Source: Variovorax paradoxus B4 (GTDB lineage: Bacteria > Pseudomonadota > Gammaproteobacteria > Burkholderiales > Burkholderiaceae_C). Taken from it: a DNA stretch of 64,000 bases. Location of the stretch: the NCBI RefSeq assembly GCF_000463015.1, contig NC_022247.1, positions 5,022,001 through 5,086,000 of the forward strand, in the 5' to 3' direction. The position numbers were made by a program, and so were the translations under genes. The notes under the pieces are model-generated. The model was not told the DNA's origin. It did not search any database and saw nothing but the letters and a program-made list of their open reading frames with translations. The stretch's first letter is position 1, and each line of letters opens with the position of its first letter. Positions 9,710 through 17,934 of the stretch are shown in pieces.

Positions 9710-9745
9710 GACAATCGCTTGTCACGATGACAACCTGTGTTTGTC
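9710..9745. promoter_or_regulatory. Two GACAA..TTGTC dyads in the LysR/Bug divergent region
   Basis: The 159-bp space between the divergent genes holds two inverted repeats. GACAA-TCGC-TTGTC is at 9710-9723, and GACAA-(7)-TTGTC is at 9729-9745. LysR regulators commonly bind interrupted dyads like these, one activation site next to one recognition site. The location between the regulator and its presumed targets supports an operator role. Confidence 0.6.
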
Positions 9746-9785
9746 TGGGGATCACCCGGTGGTGCCGGCCGGCAGAATGCGCCGC

Positions 9786-10682
9786 ATGAAGGATCACCAG
9801 CTCAAGGCCTGGCTGCGGCTGGCCGACACCGGCAGCATCCGCGCCGCCGCGCGCAGCCTGCACCTGAGCCAGGCGGCCGTGACCAAGGCGATCCGCGAAC
9901 TCGAGGCCGAGGTCGACGCGCAACTGGTGCTGCGCAGTTCGCGCGGCATCGAGTTCACCGAATGCGGCCGCCAGCTCACCGTGCGTGCGCGGCTCGCACA
10001 CCAGCAGCTCGAACTCGCGCGCCAGGACATCCGCATCCTGCAAGGCAGCCAGCACGGACGCGTGGCCGTCGCGGTGACGCCGATGGTGTTCCTGGGCGTG
10101 CTGCCCGAGGTCGTGCGCGCCTTTCGCAAGGCGATGCCGCATGCGCAGCTCAAGCTGTACGATGGCCTGATTCCGCAGGTGCTGCCGCTGCTGCGCGAGG
10201 GCATGATCGACTTCGCGGTGGCGGGCCCGGTGGCCGCCGCGCTCGAAGCCGACTTCGCGTTCGAGCGGCTCGACATGATCGAGATGGCGGTGCTCTGCCG
10301 GCGCGGCCATCCGCTGAACCGCGCCACTCGCTGGGAAGAGGTGGCGGGCGCCGAATGGCTGATGCATCTGGCACCGGGCAGCCAGCACACCTTTTTGCTC
10401 GAGCAGTACGCCGAGCAGGGCCTGCCGCTGCCGGAGCACCGCATCGAGGTGGCGTCGTTCGGCGTGAGCTGGGGCCTGCTCACCCGCAGCGACGCGTTGA
10501 TGGTCGGGCCGGCCGGCATGCTCAGCATGTCGCCTTACGCCGAGCTGGTGGAGCGCGTGCCGCTCGCGATGCCGGTGCCGCCGCTCGAACTGGGCATCGT
10601 CTCGCCGCGCGGCAAGCCGTTGTCGCTGGCGGCGCTGCGGCTGGCCGAGCTGTTTCGCAAATACCTGGCGCGGACTGCCTGA
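9786..10682 (+). CDS. LysR-family transcriptional regulator
   Basis: This protein of about 298 residues has an N-terminal winged helix-turn-helix (TGSIRAAARSLHLSQAAVTKAIRELE) and a periplasmic-binding-like effector domain from about residue 90. The start at ATG 9786 puts the HTH at the usual distance from the N terminus; ATG 9777 is the alternative. It is divergent from the Bug-amidase pair and probably controls it through the dyads at 9710-9745. The effector is unknown. It converges with purH. Confidence 0.9.
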   Translation: MKDHQLKAWLRLADTGSIRAAARSLHLSQAAVTKAIRELEAEVDAQLVLRSSRGIEFTECGRQLTVRARLAHQQLELARQDIRILQGSQHGRVAVAVTPMVFLGVLPEVVRAFRKAMPHAQLKLYDGLIPQVLPLLREGMIDFAVAGPVAAALEADFAFERLDMIEMAVLCRRGHPLNRATRWEEVAGAEWLMHLAPGSQHTFLLEQYAEQGLPLPEHRIEVASFGVSWGLLTRSDALMVGPAGMLSMSPYAELVERVPLAMPVPPLELGIVSPRGKPLSLAALRLAELFRKYLARTA

Positions 10683-10788
10683 ACGATGTCATCGTTTTCG
10701 CAAGATGGCAAAGACGCCCTCCATGACCCCCTCGCTGCCGAGTGCCCTTGGTGTCGTTCAGCGGGTACTCGCGCCATCGAGGGCAACA

Positions 10789-10826
10789 ACAAAAAAGGCC
10801 AGGGCCGCGTGAGCGACCCTGGCCTT
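10789..10826 (-). terminator. Rho-independent terminator of the dusB-fis-purH operon
   Basis: On the minus strand, a perfect 10-bp stem (AAGGCCAGGG pairing with CCCTGGCCTT, at 10817-10826 and 10795-10804) with a 12-base loop is followed by six T residues. It lies 30 bases past the purH stop. Confidence 0.9.
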
Positions 10827-10855
10827 GTGTGCGATGGCCCCGCAGGGCCGCCGGC

Positions 10856-12463
10856 TCAGTGCCGGAAGTGGCGCACGCCCGACAGCACCATGACCACGCC
10901 GCGCTCGTCGGCGGCGTCGATCACTTCCTGGTCGCGCATCGAGCCGCCCGGCTGGATCACGCAGCTCGCGCCGGCATCGACCACCACGTCGAGGCCGTCG
11001 CGGAACGGGAAGAAGGCGTCGCTCGCCACTGCCGTGCCTTTCAGCGACAGGCCCGCATGCTCGGCCTTGATGCTGGCGATGCGCGCGGAGTCGAGACGGC
11101 TCATCTGGCCCGCGCCCACGCCCATGGTCATGCCGCCGGCGCAGAAGACGATGGCGTTGCTCTTCACGTACTTGGCGACCTTCCATGCGAACAGCAGGTC
11201 CTGCAGCTGCTCGGGCGTGGGTTGCTTCTTCGTGACCACCTTGAGGTCGCTCGCCGCGAGCTCGTGGTTGTCGGCGGTCTGCATCAAGAGGCCGGAACCG
11301 ACGCGCTTCACGTCCATGAGGTTGCGGCCGTTGTCCCAGTCGGTGGTGCCGCCTGGCGGCAGCGCGATCTCGAGCACGCGCACGTTCTGCTTGACCTTGG
11401 TGGCCTGGAACACCGCGAGCGCCTCGGGCGTGTAGCCCGGTGCCATCAGCACTTCGACGAACTGCTTGGCAATGGCCTGCGCGGTCTCGCCATCGACCGG
11501 GCGGTTGAAGGCGATGATGCCGCCGAAGGCCGAGGTCGGGTCGGTCTTGAAGGCCTTGCCATAGGCTTCGGCCGTATCCTTGCCCACGGCCACGCCGCAG
11601 GGGTTGGCGTGCTTGACGATCACGCAGGCGGGCACGTCGAAGCTCTTCACGCATTCCCATGCGGCATCGGCATCGGCGATGTTGTTGTAGCTGAGCTCCT
11701 TGCCCTGCAATTGCTTCGCCGACACGAGCGAGCCGGGCGCCGGATGCAGGTCGCGGTAGAACGCGGCCTGCTGGTGCGGGTTCTCGCCATAGCGCAGGTC
11801 CTGCACCTTCACGAAGCGGCCGTTGCTCTGCGCCGGGAACATCGAGCGCGTGGGCGAAGGCTGGCCGATGCTGGCGTCGAAGTCGATGGCCGAGAGGTAG
11901 TCGCTGATCGCGCCGTCGTAGTCGGCGATGCGGTTGAACGCGGCCACCGAGAACGCGAACTTGGTCTTGTCGCTGAGCTTGCCGCCGGCCTGGAGTTCGG
12001 CCAGCGCCACGGGGTATTGCGAGGCGTCGGTCAGCACGCCCACGTCCTTCCAGTTCTTGGCCGCGCTGCGCACCATGGCCGGGCCGCCGATGTCGATGTT
12101 CTCGATCGCGTCTTCCAGCGTGCAGCCGGCCTTGGCCACCGTGGCTTCGAAGGGATAGAGATTGACCACCAGCAGGTCGATGGTGTCGATGCCGTGTTCC
12201 TTGATGGCCGCGACGTGCGCGGGCAGGTCGCGCCGCGCGAGCAGGCCGCCGTGGATCTTGGGATGCAGCGTCTTCACGCGGCCGTCGAGCATTTCGGGAA
12301 AGCCGGTGTGGTCGGCCACTTCGGTCACGGGCAGGCCGGCATCGGCCAGCAGCTTGGCAGTGCCGCCCGTGGACAGCAGCTTGATGCCCAGCGCATGCAG
12401 CGCTTGCGCGAATTCGAGGATGCCGGTTTTGTCGGAGACGGAGATGAGTGCGGTCTGGGCCAT
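10856..12463 (-). CDS. purH: Bifunctional AICAR formyltransferase/IMP cyclohydrolase
   Basis: This 535-residue enzyme performs the last two steps of de novo IMP synthesis. The N-terminal MGS-like cyclohydrolase domain (about 1-200) contains [15 protein letters not shown]. The C-terminal AICAR transformylase domain contains KHANPCGVA and the conserved [12 protein letters not shown]. Length is normal. It lies 16 bp downstream of fis and is followed by a strong terminator. In several Betaproteobacteria purH is followed by ruvCAB; here it is not. Confidence 0.97.
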   Translation of the reverse strand: MAQTALISVSDKTGILEFAQALHALGIKLLSTGGTAKLLADAGLPVTEVADHTGFPEMLDGRVKTLHPKIHGGLLARRDLPAHVAAIKEHGIDTIDLLVVNLYPFEATVAKAGCTLEDAIENIDIGGPAMVRSAAKNWKDVGVLTDASQYPVALAELQAGGKLSDKTKFAFSVAAFNRIADYDGAISDYLSAIDFDASIGQPSPTRSMFPAQSNGRFVKVQDLRYGENPHQQAAFYRDLHPAPGSLVSAKQLQGKELSYNNIADADAAWECVKSFDVPACVIVKHANPCGVAVGKDTAEAYGKAFKTDPTSAFGGIIAFNRPVDGETAQAIAKQFVEVLMAPGYTPEALAVFQATKVKQNVRVLEIALPPGGTTDWDNGRNLMDVKRVGSGLLMQTADNHELAASDLKVVTKKQPTPEQLQDLLFAWKVAKYVKSNAIVFCAGGMTMGVGAGQMSRLDSARIASIKAEHAGLSLKGTAVASDAFFPFRDGLDVVVDAGASCVIQPGGSMRDQEVIDAADERGVVMVLSGVRHFRH

Positions 12464-12479
12464 GGGATATGCCGTGGAG

Positions 12480-12716
12480 TTATTTCAAAAGTTTGTGTTC
12501 AACCAGCTTCTTGCGAAGCGTGTTGCGATTCAGGCCCAACCATTGCGCGGCCTTCGACTGGTTGCCCTCGGCGCGCGTCATCACGACGTCGAGCAGGGGC
12601 TTCTCGACCACGCGCACGAGCATCTCGTACATGCCGTCGGGTTCGGTGCCGCGCAGATCGCGAAAGTAGCTGTCCAGACTGGTGCGCACGCAGTCCTCGA
12701 TGTGTTTCTTGCTCAT
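12480..12716 (-). CDS. fis: Fis-family DNA-binding protein
   Basis: This 78-residue nucleoid protein starts [18 protein letters not shown]. The C-terminal helix-turn-helix reads [21 protein letters not shown], the hallmark of Fis. ATG 12716 follows a purine-rich stretch (GAGGAAGAGAAG) and was chosen over an upstream frame opening inside dusB. It lies between dusB and purH with gaps of 20 and 16 bp. The dusB-fis pairing is the same as in enterobacteria. Confidence 0.95.
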   Translation of the reverse strand: MSKKHIEDCVRTSLDSYFRDLRGTEPDGMYEMLVRVVEKPLLDVVMTRAEGNQSKAAQWLGLNRNTLRKKLVEHKLLK

Positions 12717-12736
12717 GCTTTTTTCTTCTCTTCCTC

Positions 12737-13795
12737 TCAATCGGCGGCGCAGGCCGCCTCTTCTTCACCGGACAGCTCTTCGGCCGCCTGGTGCACGGGC
12801 ATGCGGTCCATGCGGTCCGCCAACCCGTCGAAATAATCGCCGACCGCGCGCAGCTGCGCGGCAGAGTCTTCGATGGTGTTCATCCGCGCACGGAAGGCTT
12901 CGCCGTCCGGCAGCGTGCGCACATACCAGCCGATGTGCTTGCGCGCGGTGCGCACGCCGCTGAACTCGCCGTAGAGCGCGTAGTGCTCCACCAGGTGGTC
13001 GAGCAGCAGGCGGCGGACTTCGGCGACCAGCGGCGGTGCAAGGTGCGTGCCCGTGGCCAGGAAATGTGAGATCTCGCGGAAGATCCAGGGCCGCCCCTGC
13101 GCCGCACGGCCGATCATCACGGCGTCGGCGCCGGTGGCCGCGAGCACGTCGCGCGCCTTCTCGGGCGAGCGGATGTCGCCGTTGGCCACCACCGGCACGC
13201 GCACCGCGGCCTTCACGGCAGCAATGGTGTCGTACTCGGCGCTGCCCTTGTAGCCTTGCTCGCGGGTGCGCCCGTGCACGGTGAGCATCTGCACGCCGGC
13301 CGATTCGAAATCGCGCGCGAGCTTCACCGCATTGCGGTGTTCCTCGCTCCAGCCGGTACGCATCTTGAGCGTGACCGGCACGTTGAATGGCTGCGCCGCA
13401 TCGACCACGGCCTGCACGATTTCGAGCGCCAGCGGCTCGTCGCGCATCAGCGCCGAACCGGCCCACTTGTTGCAGACCTTCTTGGCCGGGCAGCCCATGT
13501 TGATGTCGATGATCTGCGCGCCGCGCTCGATGTTGTAGACCGCGGCCTCGGCCATCATGGCCGCATCGGTGCCGGCAATCTGCACCGCAATGGGACCGGG
13601 CTCACCGTCGTGGTTGGCGCGGCGCGAGGTCTTGAGCGTGTTCCAGAGTTCCTTGCGCGAGGTGACCATCTCGCTGACCGCATAGCCTGCGCCGAGTTCG
13701 CGGCACAGCATGCGGAACGGCCGGTCCGTCACGCCGGCCATGGGCGCGACGAACAGGCGGTTTTCCAGCGTGTGGGTGCCGATCTGCAAGGTCAT
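12737..13795 (-). CDS. dusB: tRNA-dihydrouridine synthase B
   Basis: This 352-residue flavoenzyme reduces specific uridines in tRNA D-loops. The TIM-barrel start is RLFVAPMAGVTDRPFR. The catalytic cysteine lies in NMGCPAKKVCNKWAGSALM, and the FMN phosphate site is near GADAVMIGRAAQGRPWIF. The start is taken at ATG 13795 (MTLQIGTHTLENRLF); the frame is open further upstream to 13909, but that stretch does not resemble the family. It is the first gene of the dusB-fis-purH operon. Confidence 0.95.
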   Translation of the reverse strand: MTLQIGTHTLENRLFVAPMAGVTDRPFRMLCRELGAGYAVSEMVTSRKELWNTLKTSRRANHDGEPGPIAVQIAGTDAAMMAEAAVYNIERGAQIIDINMGCPAKKVCNKWAGSALMRDEPLALEIVQAVVDAAQPFNVPVTLKMRTGWSEEHRNAVKLARDFESAGVQMLTVHGRTREQGYKGSAEYDTIAAVKAAVRVPVVANGDIRSPEKARDVLAATGADAVMIGRAAQGRPWIFREISHFLATGTHLAPPLVAEVRRLLLDHLVEHYALYGEFSGVRTARKHIGWYVRTLPDGEAFRARMNTIEDSAAQLRAVGDYFDGLADRMDRMPVHQAAEELSGEEEAACAAD

Positions 13796-13976
13796 GAAGG
13801 AGAAAGCGTCGCGAGTTCGGCTGCTGAAAAATGAGGCACGATTGTAGCCACGCGCGATTCCGGCCGCTGAAACGATTTGCGCGCGCGGTACCGCGGGGAC
13901 ACCCGCCATGCACGGCGCCTTCTCCGACCTGCCGCAGAAGGCCCGCTGCCTATACTGCGTCGACTCATTTCACCTT

Positions 13977-14447
13977 ATGCAAGCCTGGCTCGACGCACTT
14001 CTGGCGCTACTCGCGCTTCCGCAATACGGACTCTCCACGCTGTTCATCGCGGCGTTCGTCTCGGCCACGCTGCTGCCGGTAGGCTCCGAGCCGATTCTTT
14101 TCGGCCTGCTCAAACTCAATCCCGAAATGTTCTGGCCGGCCATCCTGGTGGCCACGGTGGGCAACACGCTGGGCGGTGCGGTCGACTGGTGGATGGGCTA
14201 TGGCGCCCACAAGGTGGCAGACAAATATTCGCACTCGAAACATCATGTGCGGGTCTTGGGCTGGCTGGAGCGGCTCGGACCCAAGGCCTGCCTGCTGAGT
14301 TGGCTGCCGCTGGTGGGCGATCCGCTGTGCGCGGTGGCGGGCTGGCTCAAGCTGCCCTTCTGGCCATGCCTGGGCTACATGGCCATCGGGAAGTTCCTGC
14401 GCTATGTCTGCATGACGGTCGCGCTGCTCTACGTGTTCCCGTCCTGA
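13977..14447 (+). CDS. YqaA-family (VTT/DedA-like) inner membrane protein
   Basis: This protein of 156 residues has about four hydrophobic segments and the YqaA/DedA-type motif region FVSATLLPVGSEPILFGLL. GNTLGGAVDWWMGYGA and WLPLVGDPLCAVAGWLKLPFWPC follow. Start ATG 13977 was chosen since the upstream frame is not hydrophobic. Family members are membrane proteins of unsettled transport or lipid-scrambling role. It converges on the GST gene. Confidence 0.88.
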   Translation: MQAWLDALLALLALPQYGLSTLFIAAFVSATLLPVGSEPILFGLLKLNPEMFWPAILVATVGNTLGGAVDWWMGYGAHKVADKYSHSKHHVRVLGWLERLGPKACLLSWLPLVGDPLCAVAGWLKLPFWPCLGYMAIGKFLRYVCMTVALLYVFPS

Positions 14448-14457
14448 GGCGAACGCT

Positions 14458-15132
14458 TCAGCTCAGCAGGCCGTAGGGGCCGCCGCGTTCGAGCGCGCGC
14501 TGGTAGGCCGGGCGCGCGTGGATGCGCTCCAGGTACGCCATGAGCCTGGGCCGCTTCGCATCGAGGCCGCCGCGCGCCTGCGAGGCTTCGACCGGAAAAC
14601 TCATCTGGATGTCGGCGCCGGTGAACTCGTTGCCGGCGAACCACTCGCTCTTGCCGAGTTCGGCTTCCATGAAATCCAGGTGGCTCTCGATGTTGGGCAT
14701 GACGATGGCCGCCTTGGCCTTGCCGGAGATCATCTTCGCGATCGGCTTCACAAAGAAGGGCATCTTGCTGTTCTCGATCTTGTCGAACACCAGCTTGAGC
14801 AGCAGCGGCGACATGGCCGAGCCTTCCGCGAAATGCAGCCAGTAGCGATAGCGCACAGCCTCCGGCGTGCCCGCCGCGGGCGCCAGCCGGCCGTTGCCGT
14901 GGCGCTCGATCAGCGTTTCGATGACCGCACCCGACTCCGCCAGCGCCAGGCCGTCGTCCGTGGTCACCACCGGCGACTTGCCGAGCGGATGCACGGCCCG
15001 CAGCGAAGCGGGCGCCAACATGGTCTGCGGATCGCGCTGGTAGTGGACGATCTCGTAGGGCAGGCCGAGTTCTTCGAGCAGCCAGAGCGCGCGCTGCGAG
15101 CGCGAGTTGTTGAGGTGGTGGACGGTGAGCAT
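14458..15132 (-). CDS. Glutathione S-transferase
   Basis: This 224-residue cytosolic GST has an N-terminal thioredoxin-fold domain starting MLTVHHLNNSRSQRALWLLEELGLPYE. The segments HPLGKSPVV and LAESGAVIETL form the glutathione-binding cis-Pro and ESGA region. A helical C-terminal domain follows from about residue 90. The sequence resembles GSTs of the Ure2p/YfcG broad group more than detoxifying classes. The substrate is unknown. A RhuM remnant lies directly upstream. Confidence 0.92.
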   Translation of the reverse strand: MLTVHHLNNSRSQRALWLLEELGLPYEIVHYQRDPQTMLAPASLRAVHPLGKSPVVTTDDGLALAESGAVIETLIERHGNGRLAPAAGTPEAVRYRYWLHFAEGSAMSPLLLKLVFDKIENSKMPFFVKPIAKMISGKAKAAIVMPNIESHLDFMEAELGKSEWFAGNEFTGADIQMSFPVEASQARGGLDAKRPRLMAYLERIHARPAYQRALERGGPYGLLS

Positions 15133-15221
15133 GGTGGATGGTTCCGGTTACCAGTGTTTATTAGAGCTTTCCGCAATGCGCAGGCTCGGCGCGAGCGTAG
15201 CGCATGCGCGTCTGCCATCTC

Positions 15222-15491
15222 CACGGCAAAGATGGCCTCGAGCTTGTAGTGCGCGACCCGGTAAGCCTTGCCATCGGCGGCAGTTGTCAACCACTGGTTG
15301 ACAACTGAATCGGCGTCCAGCTCACCTTCGCCGAAGACGGCCTTCAGGTGCTTGGCGACGTTCTGCTTGCTGGTCTGGAACAGCGCCGCCATGCCCGCCT
15401 GCGAGAGCCACAGCGTCTCGTCAGCGAAGCGGCACTCCACGCGGGTGCGGCCGTCCTCGGTCTGATCGAGCAGGAATTCGCCAGCGCTCAT
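15222..15491 (-). pseudogene. RhuM-family virulence protein, N-terminal remnant
   Basis: From ATG 15491 about 90 codons match the start of the RhuM/Fic-associated family. Recognisable pieces are TLWLSQAGMAALFQTSKQNVAKHLK, GEGELDADSVVNQWLTTAADGKAYRVAHY and LEAIFAV. The family should continue 'GYRVNS..GT.FR.WA' for another 230 or more residues. Here it changes to unrelated sequence that runs into the GST gene. It is therefore a truncated remnant, probably of a horizontally acquired island, and no flanking mobile element is visible. The remaining bases of the 506-bp GST-ychF gap show no other gene. Confidence 0.75.
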
Positions 15492-15638
15492 CACAGACTC
15501 CGGTCCAACAAATGACCCCCACCGACATTCCTGATTGGCAGCATCCCATCTCCCCCTCTTTGCAGGGAGCATGCCAGAAGACGGCCGAAACATCGCCGCA
15601 GATAGCGACGGAACCCCATCGGACGCGCCGATCGAGCT

Positions 15639-16730
15639 TCAGGAGCTGAAGAGGAAATTCATCACGTCGCCATCCTTGACGACGTATTCCTTGCCTTCCG
15701 AACGCATCTTGCCCGCGTCCTTCGCGCCCTGTTCGCCCTTGTAGGCGATGTAGTCCTCGAACGAAATGGTCTGGGCGCGGATGTAGCCCTTTTCGAAGTC
15801 GCCGTGGATCACGCCGGCGGCCTGGGGGCCGGTGTCGCCGATGTGGATGGTCCAGGCGCGCACTTCCTTCACGCCGGCGGTGAAATACGTCTGCAGGCCC
15901 AGCAGCTTGTAGGCCGCGCGGATCAGGCGATTCAGGCCCGGTTCGTCCTGGCCGATTTCGGCGAGGAACATCTTCTTGTCCTCGTCGTCCATCTCGGCGA
16001 GTTCGGCTTCGATCTTGGCGCAGATGGCGACCACGGGCGCGCCCTGCTTCGCCGCGTATTCGCGCAGGCGGTCGAGGTACGGGTTGTTCTCGAAGCCGTC
16101 TTCCGCCACGTTGCCGACGAACATCGCGGGCTTGGCGGTGATCAGCGTGAACGACTTGACCAGCGGCTGCTCTTCCTTCGTGAACTCGAGCGCGCGCACC
16201 GGCGTGTTCTCGTTCAGCGCGGCCTGGCAGCGCTCGAGCAGGCCGACCAGCTTCTGCGCGTCCTTGTCGCCGGAGCGCGCCACCTTGGTGTGGCGGTGCA
16301 GCGCCTTCTCGACGGTGGCCAGGTCGGCCAGGCAGAGTTCGGTCTGGATCACCTCGATGTCGGAGATCGGGTCGACCTTGCCGGCCACGTGGATCACGTT
16401 CTCGTCGTCGAAGCAGCGCACCACGTTCACGGTGGCATCGGTTTCGCGGATGTGCGCGAGAAACTTGTTGCCCAGGCCTTCGCCCGTGCTGGCGCCGGCC
16501 ACCAGGCCGGCAATGTCGACGAACTCGACGATGGCGGGCACCACGCGCTCGGGCTTGACGATCTCGCTGAGTTGGGCGATCCGCGGATCGGGCACTTCCA
16601 CCACGCCCACGTTGGGCTCGATGGTGCAGAACGGATAGTTCTCCGCTGCGATGCCGGCCTTGGTCAACGCATTGAAAAGGGTGGATTTACCGACGTTGGG
16701 CAGGCCGACGATGCCGCATTGCAAACTCAT
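15639..16730 (-). CDS. ychF: Redox-regulated ATPase YchF (Obg-related)
   Basis: This 363-residue TRAFAC-class nucleotidase has G1 motif [14 protein letters not shown]. The usual NKxD specificity motif is replaced by NVAE (FVGNVAEDG), which in YchF shifts preference from GTP to ATP. A coiled-coil insertion follows, and the C-terminal TGS domain includes [13 protein letters not shown]. Length is normal. YchF binds the ribosome and is linked to oxidative stress control. It diverges from the rbs operon with a 233-bp intergenic space. Confidence 0.97.
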   Translation of the reverse strand: MSLQCGIVGLPNVGKSTLFNALTKAGIAAENYPFCTIEPNVGVVEVPDPRIAQLSEIVKPERVVPAIVEFVDIAGLVAGASTGEGLGNKFLAHIRETDATVNVVRCFDDENVIHVAGKVDPISDIEVIQTELCLADLATVEKALHRHTKVARSGDKDAQKLVGLLERCQAALNENTPVRALEFTKEEQPLVKSFTLITAKPAMFVGNVAEDGFENNPYLDRLREYAAKQGAPVVAICAKIEAELAEMDDEDKKMFLAEIGQDEPGLNRLIRAAYKLLGLQTYFTAGVKEVRAWTIHIGDTGPQAAGVIHGDFEKGYIRAQTISFEDYIAYKGEQGAKDAGKMRSEGKEYVVKDGDVMNFLFSS

Positions 16731-16776
16731 GGGGGGTCCTCTTGGGTAACCGGCGATTTTAGGGGACGCGGTTCTT

Positions 16777-16819
16777 CCCCCGCGCTTCGCGCACTTTGTG
16801 CCGCTTCACCACCCTCTTC
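16777..16819 (-). repeat. Dispersed Comamonadaceae-type intergenic repeat, copy B
   Basis: Read on the minus strand, this 43-base block matches copy A at 852-895 over most positions (GAAGCG, CAC, AAGTGCGCGAAG and a G-run). It is preceded by a hairpin GGGGCG-TCG-CGCCCC at about 16820-16835. It lies in the ychF-rbsB intergenic region. Confidence 0.6.
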
Positions 16820-16871
16820 GGGGCGCGACGCCCCTCGAAGAGGCCAAACAAATCAGGGTTAAACCGTACCA

Positions 16872-16907
16872 GCAAACGTTTGCGCAAACGTTTTCGTTGG
16901 TTAATAT
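16872..16907 (+). promoter_or_regulatory. rbs operon promoter with tandem LacI-type operators
   Basis: Two abutting 12-base sites are present: the perfect palindrome GCAAACGTTTGC at 16872-16883 and the near-palindrome GCAAACGTTTTC at 16884-16895. Both fit the central-CG operators of LacI/PurR/RbsR regulators. They cover a plausible -35 (TTGCGC, 16880-16885) that sits 16 bp from a TAATAT -10 (16902-16907). The regulator encoded at 20581 is the obvious ligand, giving repression by occlusion. Confidence 0.8.
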
Positions 16908-16963
16908 CGGTGCCCCCGGCCAGAGACCGGCGCACCGCTCAACCACCTCAGGAGACAACAGCC

Positions 16964-17920
16964 ATGAAGTTCACCCGCCGTACGCTGCAAAGCACAGCCG
17001 CCCTGGCGCTGCTGGGCGCCCTCGCCGCCTCGCCCGCGCTCGCCCAGGACAAGCCCAAGGTCGCGCTGGTCATGAAGTCGCTGGCCAACGAATTCTTCCG
17101 CACCATGGAGGACGGCGCCAAGGCGCACCAGAAGGCGCATGCCGCACAGTACACGCTGATGGCCAACGGCATCAAGGACGAGACCGACACGGCCGCCCAG
17201 ATCAAGATGGTCGAGCAGATGATGGCGCAGAAGATCAACGCGCTGGTCATCGCGCCGGCCGATTCGAAGGCGCTGGTGCCAGTGGTCAAGGCGGCCATCG
17301 ACCGCGGCATCCTCGTCGTCAACATCGACAACCAGTTCGACGCCGCCGCGCTGAAGGAAAAGGGCATCCAGGTGCCCTTCGTCGGCCCCGACAACCGCGC
17401 CGGCGCCAAGCTGGTCGGCGACGAGTTGGCCAAGAGCCTGAAGGCCGGCGACAAGGTCGGCATCATCGAAGGCGTGTCGACCACCTTCAATGCGCAGCAG
17501 CGCACCCTCGGCTACCAGGACGCCATGAAGGCCGCCGGCGCCACGGTGGTGGGCGTGCAGTCGGGCCAGTGGGAAATCGACAAGGGCAACACGGTGGCCG
17601 CCGGCATGATGCGCGAGCACCCCGACCTGAAGGCGCTGCTCGCAGGCAACGACAGCATGGCGCTCGGCGCGGTCGCTGCCGTCAAGGCCGCGGGCAAGAC
17701 CGGCAAGGTGCTGGTGGTGGGCTACGACAACATCGGCGCCATCAAGCCGATGCTGGCCGACGGCCGCGTGCTCGCCACCGCCGACCAGTTCGCGGCCAAG
17801 CAGGCGGTGTTCGGCATCGAGACCGCGCTCAAGGCGCTGGCCGAGAAGAAGCCGCAGTCGGCCATGCCGGCCGAAGTGAAGACCGACGTGGTGCTGGTCA
17901 CCAAATCGTCGGCGAAGTAA
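16964..17920 (+). CDS. rbsB: Ribose-type ABC transporter periplasmic binding protein
   Basis: This 318-residue protein has a signal peptide (MKFTRRTLQSTAALALLGALAASPALA) and a periplasmic-binding type 1 sugar domain (PKVALVMKSLANEFFRTMEDGA). IAPADSKALVPVVKAAIDRGI and NIDNQFD are typical RbsB-like ligand segments. The start ATG 16964 has AGGAGA upstream. It is the first gene of the rbsBACRKD operon. With RbsA, RbsC, RbsK and RbsD it should import D-ribose, although a related pentose cannot be excluded. Confidence 0.92.
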   Translation: MKFTRRTLQSTAALALLGALAASPALAQDKPKVALVMKSLANEFFRTMEDGAKAHQKAHAAQYTLMANGIKDETDTAAQIKMVEQMMAQKINALVIAPADSKALVPVVKAAIDRGILVVNIDNQFDAAALKEKGIQVPFVGPDNRAGAKLVGDELAKSLKAGDKVGIIEGVSTTFNAQQRTLGYQDAMKAAGATVVGVQSGQWEIDKGNTVAAGMMREHPDLKALLAGNDSMALGAVAAVKAAGKTGKVLVVGYDNIGAIKPMLADGRVLATADQFAAKQAVFGIETALKALAEKKPQSAMPAEVKTDVVLVTKSSAK

Positions 17921-17934
17921 AAAAAGGGCCGACG

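Noticed and set aside
5887..9714. Minus-strand open frame of more than 1200 codons across thiD/hemL and the amidase
   Set aside because: It runs opposite or out of frame to genes with clear motifs and its translation is Arg/Ala/Gly-rich without domains, a GC-rich shadow.
15492..15593. Upstream extension of the RhuM remnant to ATG 15593
   Set aside because: The extra 34 residues do not resemble the family; MSAGEFLLD at 15491 is the usual start.
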